In this document: positions 42,942 to 52,607 of the stretch, piece by piece
How positions within the stretch are numbered: position 1 is the first letter of the stretch
Layout: every line of letters starts with the position of its first letter
Program-made: the position numbers and the translations under genes
The notes under the pieces: generated by a model
Databases searched by the model: none
Seen by the model: only the letters and a program-made list of their open reading frames with translations
Told to the model about the DNA's origin: nothing
Assembly (NCBI GenBank): GCA_023461435.1
Contig: JAEYLC010000023.1
Coordinates: 62,001 to 126,000 of the forward strand
DNA from: Bacillota bacterium
GTDB taxonomy: Bacteria; Bacillota; Clostridia; Christensenellales; SZUA-584
Direction of reading: 5' to 3'
Length of the DNA: 64,000 bases

Positions 42942-43583
42942 TTACTTGCCGTTCTCTTTCACATCGATATAATTGTACAAAGTGAACTTCGAAATGCCAA
43001 AGTATTTAGATACCTTGTCTCCCGACTTTGTGATGAGGAAAGCGCCCTTATCCTGCAGGAATTTGATTGCCTTTATCTTGTCTTCCCTGTTCATCTGAGC
43101 GACCGGCTTGTTCACGAGATGTACCGATTCTTCAATGAGCTCGTGCAGCAGACCGTTGACGCCCTTGGTGATTTTCTCGGGTTCCTCACTGTCGTTTTTC
43201 GTTGAGATGAGGCTTTTTAAAGTGTAGTCCGCCATCATCAGATTTGTGATGTCGTAATTGATCGCGAATATGCCCACAACCTTGCCGGTGTTGTCCCTAA
43301 TATAAATGGTGCTGGATTTGAGCACGCGGCCGCCCTCGGTCTGCGTCAGATAATTGATTCTGTCTTCAAGCTCTTCAGGAGTTTTATTGCGCGCCTCAAA
43401 AACGACTCTGGATGACCCGTCTCCGACCTTTCGCCCGGTCACATGGCCGTTTTCAATGAAAACGATGGTGTGCTCCTCGTCCTCCGTGAGATCATGAATC
43501 ACAACCTCACAGTTGTCGCCAAAATGCCCCGTAATGCCCTTCGCCAGCTGCACCCAAAATGGCATAAAAAATGTTTTATCCAT
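42942..43583 (-). CDS. YheO-like PAS/HTH transcriptional regulator
   Basis: The 213-residue protein has an N-terminal YheO-type PAS-like domain (about 5-115, with GDNCEVVIHDL and VGIFAINYDIT) and a C-terminal helix-turn-helix (about 165-210, KAIKFLQDKGAFLITKSGDKVSKYFGISKFTLYNYID-like layout). DauR, which represses D-arginine use, is a studied relative. The ATG at 43583 follows GGAGGGGG at 5 nt. It lies between the serine dehydratase genes and the xanthine dehydrogenase operon, so it may control one or both. Its ligand is unknown. Confidence 0.87.
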   Translation of the reverse strand: MDKTFFMPFWVQLAKGITGHFGDNCEVVIHDLTEDEEHTIVFIENGHVTGRKVGDGSSRVVFEARNKTPEELEDRINYLTQTEGGRVLKSSTIYIRDNTGKVVGIFAINYDITNLMMADYTLKSLISTKNDSEEPEKITKGVNGLLHELIEESVHLVNKPVAQMNREDKIKAIKFLQDKGAFLITKSGDKVSKYFGISKFTLYNYIDVKENGK

Positions 43584-43678
43584 ATATGCCCCCTCCAAAT
43601 ATGATTTTTATACTTATAAAATTATTGCGAAATATATAATATCATATTGTGTATAGATATGCCATTCAATATTCGGGG

Positions 43679-44584
43679 TTATTTGTCATATATGTCAGCG
43701 GCGCACTGATGCATCCGCTGCTTGATATCCCTCGCCGTGCACGAAGCCGCGACACCGCCCTTGGCGGTCTCTTTGAGTTCATACGGCAGCGCCCTGCCGA
43801 CTTCTTTCATCGCCTTGACCACCTCATCGAGCGGAATCACGCTCGTGATGCCGCTGAGCGCCATATCCGCCGAGGCAAACGCGTTCGCGACGCCCATCGC
43901 GTTGCGCTTGGAACACGGCACCTCCACGAGCCCCGCCACGGGGTCGCACACGAGGCCGAGTATGTTTTTGAGCGCGATGGCTGCCGCGTTGAGACAAGCC
44001 GATACGCTGCCGCCCGAAATTTCCGTCAGTGCGGAGGCCGCCATGGCCGACGCGGCGCCGATTTCCGCCTGACAACCGCCCTCCGCCCCGCTGATCGTCG
44101 CGTTGCTCGCGATGATGATGCCGATCGCGGACGAATTAAAAAGTCCGCTCAGCAATTTTTCTTCACTGAGCTGCCGCTGCTCGCACACGGCGAACAGGCA
44201 TCCGGGCACAACGCCGCAGGCGCCGGCTGTGGGGCACGCGGTGATGCGCTTCATCCGCGCGTTTTCCTCCGTGACCGCAAGCGCGTACGCGATGGCGCTG
44301 CTCAGCATGCCGCCGCAAAGCGATTGACCGTTTTTTGCGTATGCCTGCATTCTGGCGGCGTTCTGGCCGATCAGACCGCCGATTGACGGTTCCGTCGATA
44401 CCGTCCCCGCCTGTATGTTGGCCCTCATCACGTCCATGGCCGCTTTCATCTGCGCGACGACGGCATTGCTCGGCGTTTCCTGCCGCTCCGCCTCATGCAG
44501 CACCGCCATTTCAGAAATGCTGATCGAGAACGAAGACGTGATCTCTTCTATGTCTTTCTGGCTTGAGTACTGATATTGATACAT
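43679..44584 (-). CDS. L-serine dehydratase alpha subunit SdaAA
   Basis: With SdaAB it forms the oxygen-sensitive [4Fe-4S] L-serine dehydratase that converts serine to pyruvate and ammonia. The 301-residue product has the cluster-binding segments ACPTAGACGVVPG and GLVCDPVAGLVEVPC and the helical SDH alpha fold. It lies 10 nt after sdaAB in a two-gene operon. In this island it probably channels serine-level intermediates from purine or amino acid breakdown to pyruvate. Confidence 0.95.
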   Translation of the reverse strand: MYQYQYSSQKDIEEITSSFSISISEMAVLHEAERQETPSNAVVAQMKAAMDVMRANIQAGTVSTEPSIGGLIGQNAARMQAYAKNGQSLCGGMLSSAIAYALAVTEENARMKRITACPTAGACGVVPGCLFAVCEQRQLSEEKLLSGLFNSSAIGIIIASNATISGAEGGCQAEIGAASAMAASALTEISGGSVSACLNAAAIALKNILGLVCDPVAGLVEVPCSKRNAMGVANAFASADMALSGITSVIPLDEVVKAMKEVGRALPYELKETAKGGVAASCTARDIKQRMHQCAADIYDK

Positions 44585-44594
44585 GGCGGGCTCC

Positions 44595-45266
44595 TTAATA
44601 TAGCTGAGGAATGTATATCACGTACATATCCTCCAGGCGTCTGATTCGTTTGACGATGTCCGGCGCGATCGTCTGATCCGTTTCGATGATCATATAGGCG
44701 CGACCGTGCTTGCCCTGACGGTACATGTTCATGCTCGCGATGTTGATGCGCTCGTCAGCGAGGATTTTCGCCACGCTGAGCACGGCCCCCGGTTTATCGA
44801 GATGATCGACGATCAGCGTGTTGTATTGGAGGCTGATCTCCAGATCGGTATGGTTGATGCGCGTCACGACGATGTTGCCGCCGCCGATCGACACGCCGCT
44901 GACCACCATCTGCTCGTTTAGTGTGCCCAGCAATTCGAATTTAACGAGATTGGCGTTCGGCGCCGTTTCCTGCTCGAGCACAAAACGGTAACTGAGCCCC
45001 GTCTCTTTGGCGATATCCAGCGCGGAATTTAAACGCTCGTCGTCGGGAAGTATTCCCGCGAGGCCGCCCACCAGCGCTTTATCGGTGCCGTGGCCGTATA
45101 GCGTGGCCGCGAAGGAACCGTAAACGTGAATCACGGCCTGCTTGATCGGCTTATTGAATATCGCGCGCGCGGCGTTCGCAAGACGGCAGGCCCCCGCCGT
45201 ATGCGAGCTCGACGGCCCGATGATGATGGGCCCGATAATATCAAAAACGCCAAAATTGCTTTTCAT
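44595..45266 (-). CDS. L-serine dehydratase beta subunit SdaAB
   Basis: The 223-residue beta subunit has an N-terminal serine dehydratase beta domain (FDIIGPIIIGPSSSHTAGACRLA) and a C-terminal ACT domain (about 150-220) that may sense serine. The ATG at 45266 follows GGGAGGGAAGG; a longer open frame to 45446 overlaps the divergent mocA promoter and is rejected. It heads the sda operon, divergent from mocA. Confidence 0.94.
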   Translation of the reverse strand: MKSNFGVFDIIGPIIIGPSSSHTAGACRLANAARAIFNKPIKQAVIHVYGSFAATLYGHGTDKALVGGLAGILPDDERLNSALDIAKETGLSYRFVLEQETAPNANLVKFELLGTLNEQMVVSGVSIGGGNIVVTRINHTDLEISLQYNTLIVDHLDKPGAVLSVAKILADERINIASMNMYRQGKHGRAYMIIETDQTIAPDIVKRIRRLEDMYVIYIPQLY

Positions 45267-45282
45267 AAACCTTCCCTCCCGT

Positions 45283-45311
45283 TTGTCAACAGCGCAGCAT
45301 CGGGGTATAAT
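45283..45311 (+). promoter_or_regulatory. Promoter of mocA
   Basis: TTGTCA (45283-45288), 17 bp, TATAAT (45306-45311), 22 bp before the mocA ATG. It lies in the short divergent gap shared with sdaAB. Confidence 0.8.
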
Positions 45312-45333
45312 AACAAAAAAACAAAGGACAACA

Positions 45334-45933
45334 ATGATGAAAACCGGCTGTATACTGCTGGCCGCGGGCGCGGGATCGCGCTTTGGCGGCAGCAAGCTGA
45401 GTGCCAATCTTAACGGCAAGCAGATCATCGAATATATATTGGGCAATATGCCCGAAAGTTATTTCCATAAACGCATCATCGTTGCGGCCAATGAGGAGCT
45501 GCTGCATACCGCGCGGCGCTATGGCTTTGATGGCGTCATCAACGACCGTCCCGAGCTCGGCGCGTCTTTGAGCATCCGCATGGGGCTTGCCGCGCTCGGC
45601 GAAGCCGACGCGTGCATGTTCTGCGTGGCAGACCAGCCGCTGCTGCAAAAAGAAACGCTTGAGCATATGCTGAGGGACTATGAGCCGGGCACCATACTCA
45701 CGCTCGAAAGCGGCGGCGTCACCGGCAACCCAAACATATTCCCTGCCGCGTTCTTTTCCGAGCTCTCCGGCCTGACCGGCGATGAAGCCGGAAAGACGGT
45801 GATCAGCCGCCATCCGGAGCTGCTGCGCCGTCATTCCGTGTTCGATACGTCCCAGCTTCGCGACATCGACACGACAGAGCATTTCAGCGAGGTCAGCGCG
45901 CTGCTCGAAGCCGAGCCGCAGCGCCTGAAATGA
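45334..45933 (+). CDS. Molybdenum cofactor cytidylyltransferase (MocA-like)
   Basis: The 199-residue nucleotidyltransferase starts with GCILLAAGAGSRFGGSK, the NTP-binding loop, and has MFCVADQPLL, typical of MocA (DQP) rather than MobA. It would add CMP to the molybdenum cofactor, making the cytosine dinucleotide form used by many xanthine oxidase-family enzymes such as those encoded on both sides. It is the only plus-strand gene within the purine island and ends 1 nt before the end of convergent ygeX. A second ATG one codon downstream is possible. Confidence 0.88.
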   Translation: MMKTGCILLAAGAGSRFGGSKLSANLNGKQIIEYILGNMPESYFHKRIIVAANEELLHTARRYGFDGVINDRPELGASLSIRMGLAALGEADACMFCVADQPLLQKETLEHMLRDYEPGTILTLESGGVTGNPNIFPAAFFSELSGLTGDEAGKTVISRHPELLRRHSVFDTSQLRDIDTTEHFSEVSALLEAEPQRLK

Positions 45934-45934
45934 T

Positions 45935-47140
45935 TTACAGGCTCGCGTATTTGCCGTACCAGACGATATCGCGGTAATTCTTCGTGTCCGTGTCGCCCTC
46001 GGTGCTGAACACAAGCACGCGCGACGCAGGATCAAGGCCGATCTGGGCCGCGAGCTTTGGCTGCCGTTTCATGAGTTCGTCCACAAAGCCCGTGCCGATC
46101 GCACCGGACTCTCCCGCCGTCACGCGCGCGTCATCCCCAAGCGGATTGCCGAGTATGCGCATGCCGTTCGCGGTCAATACATCGTCGCACGAGAAAAATC
46201 CGTCAGCGAAATTGCGGATGATCTCCCATGAGATCGGGTTCGGAACGCCGCACGACAACCCCGCCATGATGCTGTCCATATCGCCGTCCACGCTGCACGC
46301 CGTTCCGTCGTTTTTGAGGCCCGATTCATAATAGCAGGCCGCCTGATGCGGCTCGAGTATGTATATTTTCGGGCATTTGTCGCCGTAGTGATTCGCGAAC
46401 ACGGCTGTCATCGCGGCCGCCATTGAGCCGACGCCCGCCTGCAAAAACATGTGCGTCGGAATCTCGTCGCCAAGCTGCAGTATCGCTTCATGGCCCATCG
46501 TCGCGTAGCCCTGCATCACCCATGTGGCCACCTGCACATCGCCCTCGCTCGCGGTATCGAGCACGACCTCCCAGCCTTTTTCCGCCGCAAGCCGGTTGAC
46601 CTCGCGCACACACCAGTCGTAGTTGTCGTCCGACACCACCACCGTGCCGCCGAAGCTTTCGATCGCGTCGATCCTGTCCTGCACGGTGCCCTTTGGCATA
46701 TAGACGATAGATTTTTGGTTGAACTCATGCGCCGCCCATGCGACGGATTTGCCGTGGTTGCCGTCAGAAGCGGCCGCGAAAACGAGGTCACCGAGCTGCT
46801 GCTTGACCTCGGCGGATTTGAGATAGTCAAAATCCACCTCCGAGATATCCTTGCCGAGCTTTTTGCAGATGCTGCTGCCCACGGCGTACGCGCCGCCGAG
46901 CAGCTTGAAAGCTTTCAAGTTGCCGCGCTGCGATTCGTCCTTCACATACAGGCCCGCGAGCCCCGCCGAAACGGCGAGGCTGTTAAGGCTCACGAGCGGC
47001 GTCTGGTTATAAGCGCTGCCCATCGATTTGTGAAAGCGGTATACCTTTTCCACCGCGCTTTCGGAAAACAGCTCCGTCTCTTTTGTGAACGCGCTTGTCT
47101 TTCTCTTGTTCGGCGCGTATTTGATCAGCTCCATACTCAT
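45935..47140 (-). CDS. Diaminopropionate ammonia-lyase YgeX
   Basis: This PLP enzyme cleaves 2,3-diaminopropionate to pyruvate and two ammonia. The 401-residue product matches the YgeX family, with the PLP lysine in LKAFKLLGGAY (Lys79 is the best candidate) and the phosphate-binding segment AGVGSMAAAM. The 398-residue E. coli homologue is close in size. It lies directly after the 488-residue PLP enzyme and is the last gene of the purine operon. Its 3' end nearly touches that of the convergent mocA gene. Confidence 0.93.
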   Translation of the reverse strand: MSMELIKYAPNKRKTSAFTKETELFSESAVEKVYRFHKSMGSAYNQTPLVSLNSLAVSAGLAGLYVKDESQRGNLKAFKLLGGAYAVGSSICKKLGKDISEVDFDYLKSAEVKQQLGDLVFAAASDGNHGKSVAWAAHEFNQKSIVYMPKGTVQDRIDAIESFGGTVVVSDDNYDWCVREVNRLAAEKGWEVVLDTASEGDVQVATWVMQGYATMGHEAILQLGDEIPTHMFLQAGVGSMAAAMTAVFANHYGDKCPKIYILEPHQAACYYESGLKNDGTACSVDGDMDSIMAGLSCGVPNPISWEIIRNFADGFFSCDDVLTANGMRILGNPLGDDARVTAGESGAIGTGFVDELMKRQPKLAAQIGLDPASRVLVFSTEGDTDTKNYRDIVWYGKYASL

Positions 47141-48607
47141 TTACGCCTCGGCGACTTTCTTGTTGAACGCTTTGATCAGCTCGTCAAGCGCCTGCGTATG
47201 CTTCGGGATATCCGTCCAGTAGCTGTCGTCTTCCCACTGAGCGAGTATCTCGTCGTATGTTTTACCCTGCTGCTCCACCCATGTGTAGTACTTTAAGTTG
47301 TGCACGGCTTTTCTGTCGTAGTAGTTGAGCTCCTTTAAGTAATCGATGCCGATGCCGTCGAAGTAACGCGCGTTGGCTTCGTGCGCCGCAAACGCGTCAA
47401 ACGCACCGCGTTCTTCGTTAAGCTCCTGCAAACGGCTTTCATACATCGCGATCGAGTCGGTCAGTATTGTGACCACCACATCGTCTTCCTTGAGCTCGAA
47501 ATACTTCGCGTATTTGATCGCCGCGATGATATTTGCAGCGCCCGAAATGCCGACCCAGCTTAGTTTGTCGATCACGTCGCTCTTCACGCCCTTTTGTTTG
47601 AGCAGCTTTAAGCCCTCGGGTTCGTTGAACATTCTGATCCACTGCATCGGAATCTCGTCGTCCACCGCGACGGCCACGTCCGTGTTTTTCACGTTGTGTA
47701 TCCACGGAATGTGCTTGTCGCCGATGCCCTCAATGCGGTGCGCGCCGAAGCCGTTCATATAGATCGTGGGGCACTGCAGCGCTTCGGAGGCCGCGATGCG
47801 GCTCTTCGGGAATATCTTTTTCAGGTAATCGCCCGCCGCGATGGTGCCCGCCGAACCCGTGCAGCTGATGTAGCCGTGCAGATTGCCGTTCACCTTCTTA
47901 AGCACCTCTTCGATCGCGCTGCCCGTCACTTCATAATGCCACAGGTAGTTGCCGAACTCCTCGAACTGGTTGAATATCATGAGATCCTGTCCCGAGTTGC
48001 GCAGTTCCCAGCACTTGTCGAAAATCTCTTTGACGTTGCTCTCGGTGCCCGGCGTTTTGATCGTTTCGCCCGCGACGGTTTTGAGCCATTCAAAGCGCTC
48101 CTTGCTCATGCCCTCGGGCAGTATCGCGATCGAATCGCACGCGAGCAGCGCGGAGTCGTAGGCGCCGCCGCGGCAGTAGTTGCCTGTGGACGGCCAGACG
48201 GCCTTCTGCGTGGTCGGGTCGAACTGGCCCGTGACAAGCCTTGGGACGAGGCAGCTGAACGCCGCGCCTACCTTATGAGCGCCCGTCGGGAACCATTTGC
48301 CGCTGATCACCACGATTTTGGCTTTGACGCCGGTGAGCTCTTCGGGCAGCTCGATATAATTGACGCCGCTGAAAGCGCCGCCTTTTTCCACCGGCTCGTT
48401 GTGCCATGTGATGCGGTAGAGGTTTAATGGGTTCACGTCCCACAGCCCCACGTCTTTCAGCTGATTTTTAATGCCGCCATCTATCAGATCGGGGTTTTTC
48501 ATTTCCGCAAATGTCGGGATCACAATGCTGCGCTCCTTCGCGCGCTGCACCGCTCGTTGCTGCCGTTTTTCGTCAACTGTCAAATCAATCAGATCGTATT
48601 TTTTCAT
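47141..48607 (-). CDS. PLP-dependent beta-family enzyme of unknown substrate
   Basis: The 488-residue protein belongs to the fold II PLP family (threonine synthase, cysteine synthase, tryptophan synthase beta). The PLP lysine is Lys112 in FPTGAHKVGAA, and SCTGSAGTIAAGDYL fits the cofactor-phosphate or substrate loop. It is adjacent to ygeX with no gap between them. The E. coli ygeWXY-hyuA-yqeA cluster has no counterpart that I recall. It could eliminate or exchange a side group of a diaminopropionate-related intermediate, or form a complex with YgeX. The substrate is unknown. Confidence 0.85.
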   Translation of the reverse strand: MKKYDLIDLTVDEKRQQRAVQRAKERSIVIPTFAEMKNPDLIDGGIKNQLKDVGLWDVNPLNLYRITWHNEPVEKGGAFSGVNYIELPEELTGVKAKIVVISGKWFPTGAHKVGAAFSCLVPRLVTGQFDPTTQKAVWPSTGNYCRGGAYDSALLACDSIAILPEGMSKERFEWLKTVAGETIKTPGTESNVKEIFDKCWELRNSGQDLMIFNQFEEFGNYLWHYEVTGSAIEEVLKKVNGNLHGYISCTGSAGTIAAGDYLKKIFPKSRIAASEALQCPTIYMNGFGAHRIEGIGDKHIPWIHNVKNTDVAVAVDDEIPMQWIRMFNEPEGLKLLKQKGVKSDVIDKLSWVGISGAANIIAAIKYAKYFELKEDDVVVTILTDSIAMYESRLQELNEERGAFDAFAAHEANARYFDGIGIDYLKELNYYDRKAVHNLKYYTWVEQQGKTYDEILAQWEDDSYWTDIPKHTQALDELIKAFNKKVAEA

Positions 48608-48639
48608 GGAGTGTCTCCTTTTCTATATTTACAAATATG

Positions 48640-50013
48640 TTATTTAACGCTGAGCATCGGTTTGCCGCGTTTTATAAACTGTCCTCTTGCCGGTGCGCCT
48701 ATATAGCGGTTGTTTCTCACAATCACTTCCCCGCGTGAGAGCACGCAGTCGATACCGCATTTGAGCTGTACGCCCTCGTAAGGCGTGTAATCCACGTTTT
48801 CATGCAGACTGCTGTGCGACACCGTATATTCCGCTTCCGTGTCCATGATCACGATGTCGGCATCGCTGCCTTCTCTGATCACGCCTTTTTTCGGATACAG
48901 GCCCATCAGCTTCGCGGGGTTCGTCGCGCAGAGCTTCGCGAAGGCGTTGGCCGATATGCGCCCCTTCATCACGCCCTCCGAAAACATCAGCGGAAACCTT
49001 AATTCCACGCCCGGCATGCCGTTCGGGCATTTTGTGAAATCGTCTTTGCCAAGCTTCGTCTTAAGCGTATAGTCAAAAGGGCAATGGTCCGTCGCGACCG
49101 TATCGATGCCGCCGCCGATGATGTCGTCCCAGAGCAGCGTATTGTTGCTTTTATCGCGCAGCGGCGGGCTTAATACGTATTTGAGGCCGTCCTCACGCTC
49201 ATAGTATGAATCGTCAAGCAGCAGGTATTGCGGGCATGTTTCTGTAAATATATTCTTTAGCCCGTTCTTCTTAGCCAGATTGACCGCCTGCATACCGAGG
49301 TGATTCGACAGATGCACGATATACAGCGGCGCATCTCCCGCGACCGAGGAAATCTGAGAAACGCGGAATATCGCTTCCGCCTCGCAGGGCTCCGGCCTGC
49401 TGACCGCGTGGTATTTCGGCGCGGTGAAGCCCGCTTCCACGAGCTCGCGTCGGCGCGTGTTCACAACCCCGTCGTTTTCGGGATGAACGGCGACCATCAC
49501 GCCGAGCTCTTTGGCGCGCTTCAAAACGGCATAGGTGTCTTCATCGGCCATCTTGAAGCCGTATGTCATGTATATCTTATGGCTCGTGATGCCCTGCTCT
49601 ATCAGCGTTTCCATCATGGAAAGCACGTCTTGGTCGACATGCTGGATCACGCCGTGAAAGCTGTAGTCGATCACGGCCCTGCCTTTGGCGTACTCGTGAT
49701 AGCGGTTGATCTGGTGATCGAGGCGGCAGCCCGCGGGACCGAAACCCAGATGATCGACGATCGTCGTGGTGCCGCCGCATGCCGCCGCCACGGTGCCCGT
49801 ATAAAAATCGTCCTGCGCCACCGCGATGCCGACATCGAGGTTCATGTGCGTGTGCACGTCGATGCCGCCGGGCAGCACATAGTTTCCGGCTGCGTCGATC
49901 GTCTCGCTGTCACTGAGGCTGCTGCCGATTTCGGTGATGACACCGTCTTTAATCCGTATATCCGCTTCGATGACGCTGTCTTCCACCACCACGCGTCCGT
50001 TTTTGATGACCAT
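48640..50013 (-). CDS. Dihydropyrimidinase/hydantoinase HyuA
   Basis: The 457-residue amidohydrolase opens cyclic amide rings. It has the HTHMNLD metal motif near residue 55, the carbamylated lysine region SHKIYMTYGF (Lys in SHK) at about 145, and later DHCPFDY. It matches HyuA of the E. coli urate-linked cluster. The role proposed for this pathway is hydrolysis of a ring intermediate formed after purine oxidation; the exact substrate is not proved. It lies 1 nt after xdhD and about 30 nt before the PLP enzyme gene. Confidence 0.92.
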   Translation of the reverse strand: MVIKNGRVVVEDSVIEADIRIKDGVITEIGSSLSDSETIDAAGNYVLPGGIDVHTHMNLDVGIAVAQDDFYTGTVAAACGGTTTIVDHLGFGPAGCRLDHQINRYHEYAKGRAVIDYSFHGVIQHVDQDVLSMMETLIEQGITSHKIYMTYGFKMADEDTYAVLKRAKELGVMVAVHPENDGVVNTRRRELVEAGFTAPKYHAVSRPEPCEAEAIFRVSQISSVAGDAPLYIVHLSNHLGMQAVNLAKKNGLKNIFTETCPQYLLLDDSYYEREDGLKYVLSPPLRDKSNNTLLWDDIIGGGIDTVATDHCPFDYTLKTKLGKDDFTKCPNGMPGVELRFPLMFSEGVMKGRISANAFAKLCATNPAKLMGLYPKKGVIREGSDADIVIMDTEAEYTVSHSSLHENVDYTPYEGVQLKCGIDCVLSRGEVIVRNNRYIGAPARGQFIKRGKPMLSVK

Positions 50014-52581
50014 TTACTTGCCCTGCTTTCTGTACGCGGTATTCTCAAGCGGCAACCGCGTTCGGTGAACGCCGTCCAGCCTCTCATACGCGCCGGCCAC
50101 GGCGGGCGCCGTCGGTATCGTCGCGATCTCGCCGATGCCCTTTGCGCCGTAAGCCACGTCTGACTTATAGTCCTTGCTGACGAATTTGACTTCCATTTCG
50201 GGTACGGCGTTGGCCCGGAACAGGCCGAGCTTGGCGTATGTCGCCTGCGGTACGCCATCGATTAGCGGATAATCCTCCGTCAGCGCGTACCCAAGGCCCA
50301 TCACAATGCCGCCTTCCACCTGTCCTTCGGCGCTTTTCTGGTTGATGACCTGCCCCGCGTCGTATACCGCAGTCACCTTTTTCACCTTGCCGTCCTCAAA
50401 GAGCTCCACCATCTGGACGCCGTATGTGTACGCGGCGTGGCTGTAAGGATGCTCCTTGTCCGTCGTGATCGGGTCGGTCACGCAGGTGAACTCGCCGTAA
50501 TATTCGCGGCCCTCAAGGTCAGTCAGCGTTTTTGCTTTGCCGATATCTTCCTTGAGCTTGAGGCACGCGTCCTTCACGGCCTGGCCCGTAAACATCGTCT
50601 GGCGCGAAGCCGTCGTTGTGCCGGAATTCGGGGTGCGCTGCGTATCCGGCGGTTCTACCACAAATGCATCCGGAGCCAGCCCCAGCGTCTGGCACGCGAT
50701 TTGCAGCACGACCGTATCGAGCCCCTGCCCGATGCGCGCCGCGCCGGTGCGCAGATGGATCTTTCCGTGCTCGACAGACACGATGCAGCGCCCCGTATCC
50801 GGCACGCCGACGCCGAGCCCCGTATTTTTAATTGAGCCTGCGATACCGGCGATGGCCGCGTTTTCATACGCGTCCTTCACCGCGAGCAGGCACTCCTTGT
50901 ATGCCGTTGTTTTGTCCGCGACCTGTCCGTTCGGCAGTATGCCGTCCGGCTCTATCGCGTTGCGCCAGCGTATCTCCCAAGGCGATATCCCCGCCAGCTT
51001 CGCCAGCTCATTGAGGTTGGATTCCGTCGCGAATATGCTCTGCGTGACGCCGAAGCCGCGGAAAGCGCCGCCCGGCGGATTGTTCGTATAAACGGCCTTG
51101 CCCTCAATGTCCACGCTCGGGTAATAATACGGCCCCGCCGCGTGTGTGCAGGCCCGCTGTACCACCGGCCCGCCGAGAGACGCGTAAGCGCCCGTGTCGC
51201 CGATAATGCGCGCCTTCATGCCCGTGAGCAGGCCGTTTTCATCGCACGCGGTCGTCATCTCGATCTCCATCGCGTGGCGCTTAGGGTGAACGATGATGCT
51301 TTCCTGCCGCGAAAGCTTCACCTTGACAGTCCGCTTTGTGATGTATGACGCGAGCGCCGCGTGGTGCTGCACGCTCATGTCTTCCTTGCCCCCGAAGCCT
51401 CCGCCCACGAGCTTGCTGATGATATGGACCTTCTCGGGCGGCAGTCCGAGTATATGGCAAATCTCGCGCTGCTCGTCGAATATGTTCTGGCTCGCGGTGT
51501 ACAAGGTCAGTCCGTCCGCGCCACGGCTGCATACCGCGCATTCGGGCTCCATAAACGCATGCTCGGTGAACGGCGTTTGGTACACATGGCTCACCACGTA
51601 TTTAGACCGCGCGAACACTTCCTCGATGTTCTCGCCGCGTTTCACACGGTCGTGCCGCAGCACGTTGCCCGATTCGTGAATATTCGGCGCGCCCTCCGCG
51701 AGCGCCGCGCGCGGAGACGTGACGGGCTCAAGCGGCGTGTACGCGACCTCAATGAGCTTTTTGGCTTCCTGAAGCGCCTGCTTTGTTTCGGCGACGACGA
51801 GCGCGACCGAATCGCCCACGTAGCGCGTGGTGTCGCCTTTGGCGATCAGCGTGTCCCAGTCCTTCACGAGATGGCCGCATTTATTGCTGCCCGGGATATC
51901 CTCTGCGGTAATTACGGCAATCACGCCCGGATACGCCAATGCTTTCACCGTGTTGATATCGTCAACCACAGCTCTCGGGTAAGCGCTTCTGACGGCGCTT
52001 GCGTACACCATATCCGGCAGCTCGATATCGTCCACATATTCGCCGGTCCCGAGCGTTTTGGCATAGGCATCGAGACGAAACACCTCTTCCATGATCCGGC
52101 CTGTCGAATGATGCTCGGGAACGGGTTTGCTTTCTCTCAAATAACCGGCTGCCATCATGATGGCTTCGAATATTTTTTTGTATCCTGTGCAGCGGCAAAT
52201 GTTGCCGACCAGCGCTTTGGCGATCTCCTCTGTCGTGGGCGACGGATTTTTGTCGAGCAGCGCCTTGGCACTGATCACCATGCCCGGTATGCAAAAGCCG
52301 CACTGCACAGCGCCCGCCTTGGCGAAGCAATACGCGTATACCTGCTTTTCGTAATCCGAAAATCCTTCAACGGTGACGACGCGCTTGCCGTCAAGCTTCT
52401 GGACAGACTGCGTGCACGCGCGCCTTGACACACCGTCAACGAGCACGCTGCATGTGCCGCACGCGCCCTCGCTGCAGCCGTCCTTGACGGATTTGATCCG
52501 TAAATCGTCCCTCAAAAAGGACAGCAAATTTTTTTCGGCGTCCGTTTGAATAAGCGTACCGTTGATTTCGAATGTGACCAA
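50014..52581 (-). CDS. XdhD-type fused [2Fe-2S]/molybdenum hydroxylase
   Basis: The 855-residue protein fuses a two-cluster [2Fe-2S] domain at 1-150 (GCSEGACGTC and CGFCIPG, then CRCTGY) to a xanthine oxidase-type molybdenum domain (hammerhead about 170-270, VGGGFGGKEDMS near 395, AFRGFG near 505). It resembles XdhD/YgfN and proteins called selenium-dependent xanthine dehydrogenase. E. coli XdhD is about 100 residues longer, and no YgfM-type FAD subunit is adjacent. No in-frame UGA is seen, so any selenium is a labile cofactor, not selenocysteine. A urate or xanthine substrate is likely. Confidence 0.9.
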   Translation of the reverse strand: MVTFEINGTLIQTDAEKNLLSFLRDDLRIKSVKDGCSEGACGTCSVLVDGVSRRACTQSVQKLDGKRVVTVEGFSDYEKQVYAYCFAKAGAVQCGFCIPGMVISAKALLDKNPSPTTEEIAKALVGNICRCTGYKKIFEAIMMAAGYLRESKPVPEHHSTGRIMEEVFRLDAYAKTLGTGEYVDDIELPDMVYASAVRSAYPRAVVDDINTVKALAYPGVIAVITAEDIPGSNKCGHLVKDWDTLIAKGDTTRYVGDSVALVVAETKQALQEAKKLIEVAYTPLEPVTSPRAALAEGAPNIHESGNVLRHDRVKRGENIEEVFARSKYVVSHVYQTPFTEHAFMEPECAVCSRGADGLTLYTASQNIFDEQREICHILGLPPEKVHIISKLVGGGFGGKEDMSVQHHAALASYITKRTVKVKLSRQESIIVHPKRHAMEIEMTTACDENGLLTGMKARIIGDTGAYASLGGPVVQRACTHAAGPYYYPSVDIEGKAVYTNNPPGGAFRGFGVTQSIFATESNLNELAKLAGISPWEIRWRNAIEPDGILPNGQVADKTTAYKECLLAVKDAYENAAIAGIAGSIKNTGLGVGVPDTGRCIVSVEHGKIHLRTGAARIGQGLDTVVLQIACQTLGLAPDAFVVEPPDTQRTPNSGTTTASRQTMFTGQAVKDACLKLKEDIGKAKTLTDLEGREYYGEFTCVTDPITTDKEHPYSHAAYTYGVQMVELFEDGKVKKVTAVYDAGQVINQKSAEGQVEGGIVMGLGYALTEDYPLIDGVPQATYAKLGLFRANAVPEMEVKFVSKDYKSDVAYGAKGIGEIATIPTAPAVAGAYERLDGVHRTRLPLENTAYRKQGK

Positions 52582-52607
52582 AACGCCCTCCTTACGGAAA
52601 CTTTTGC

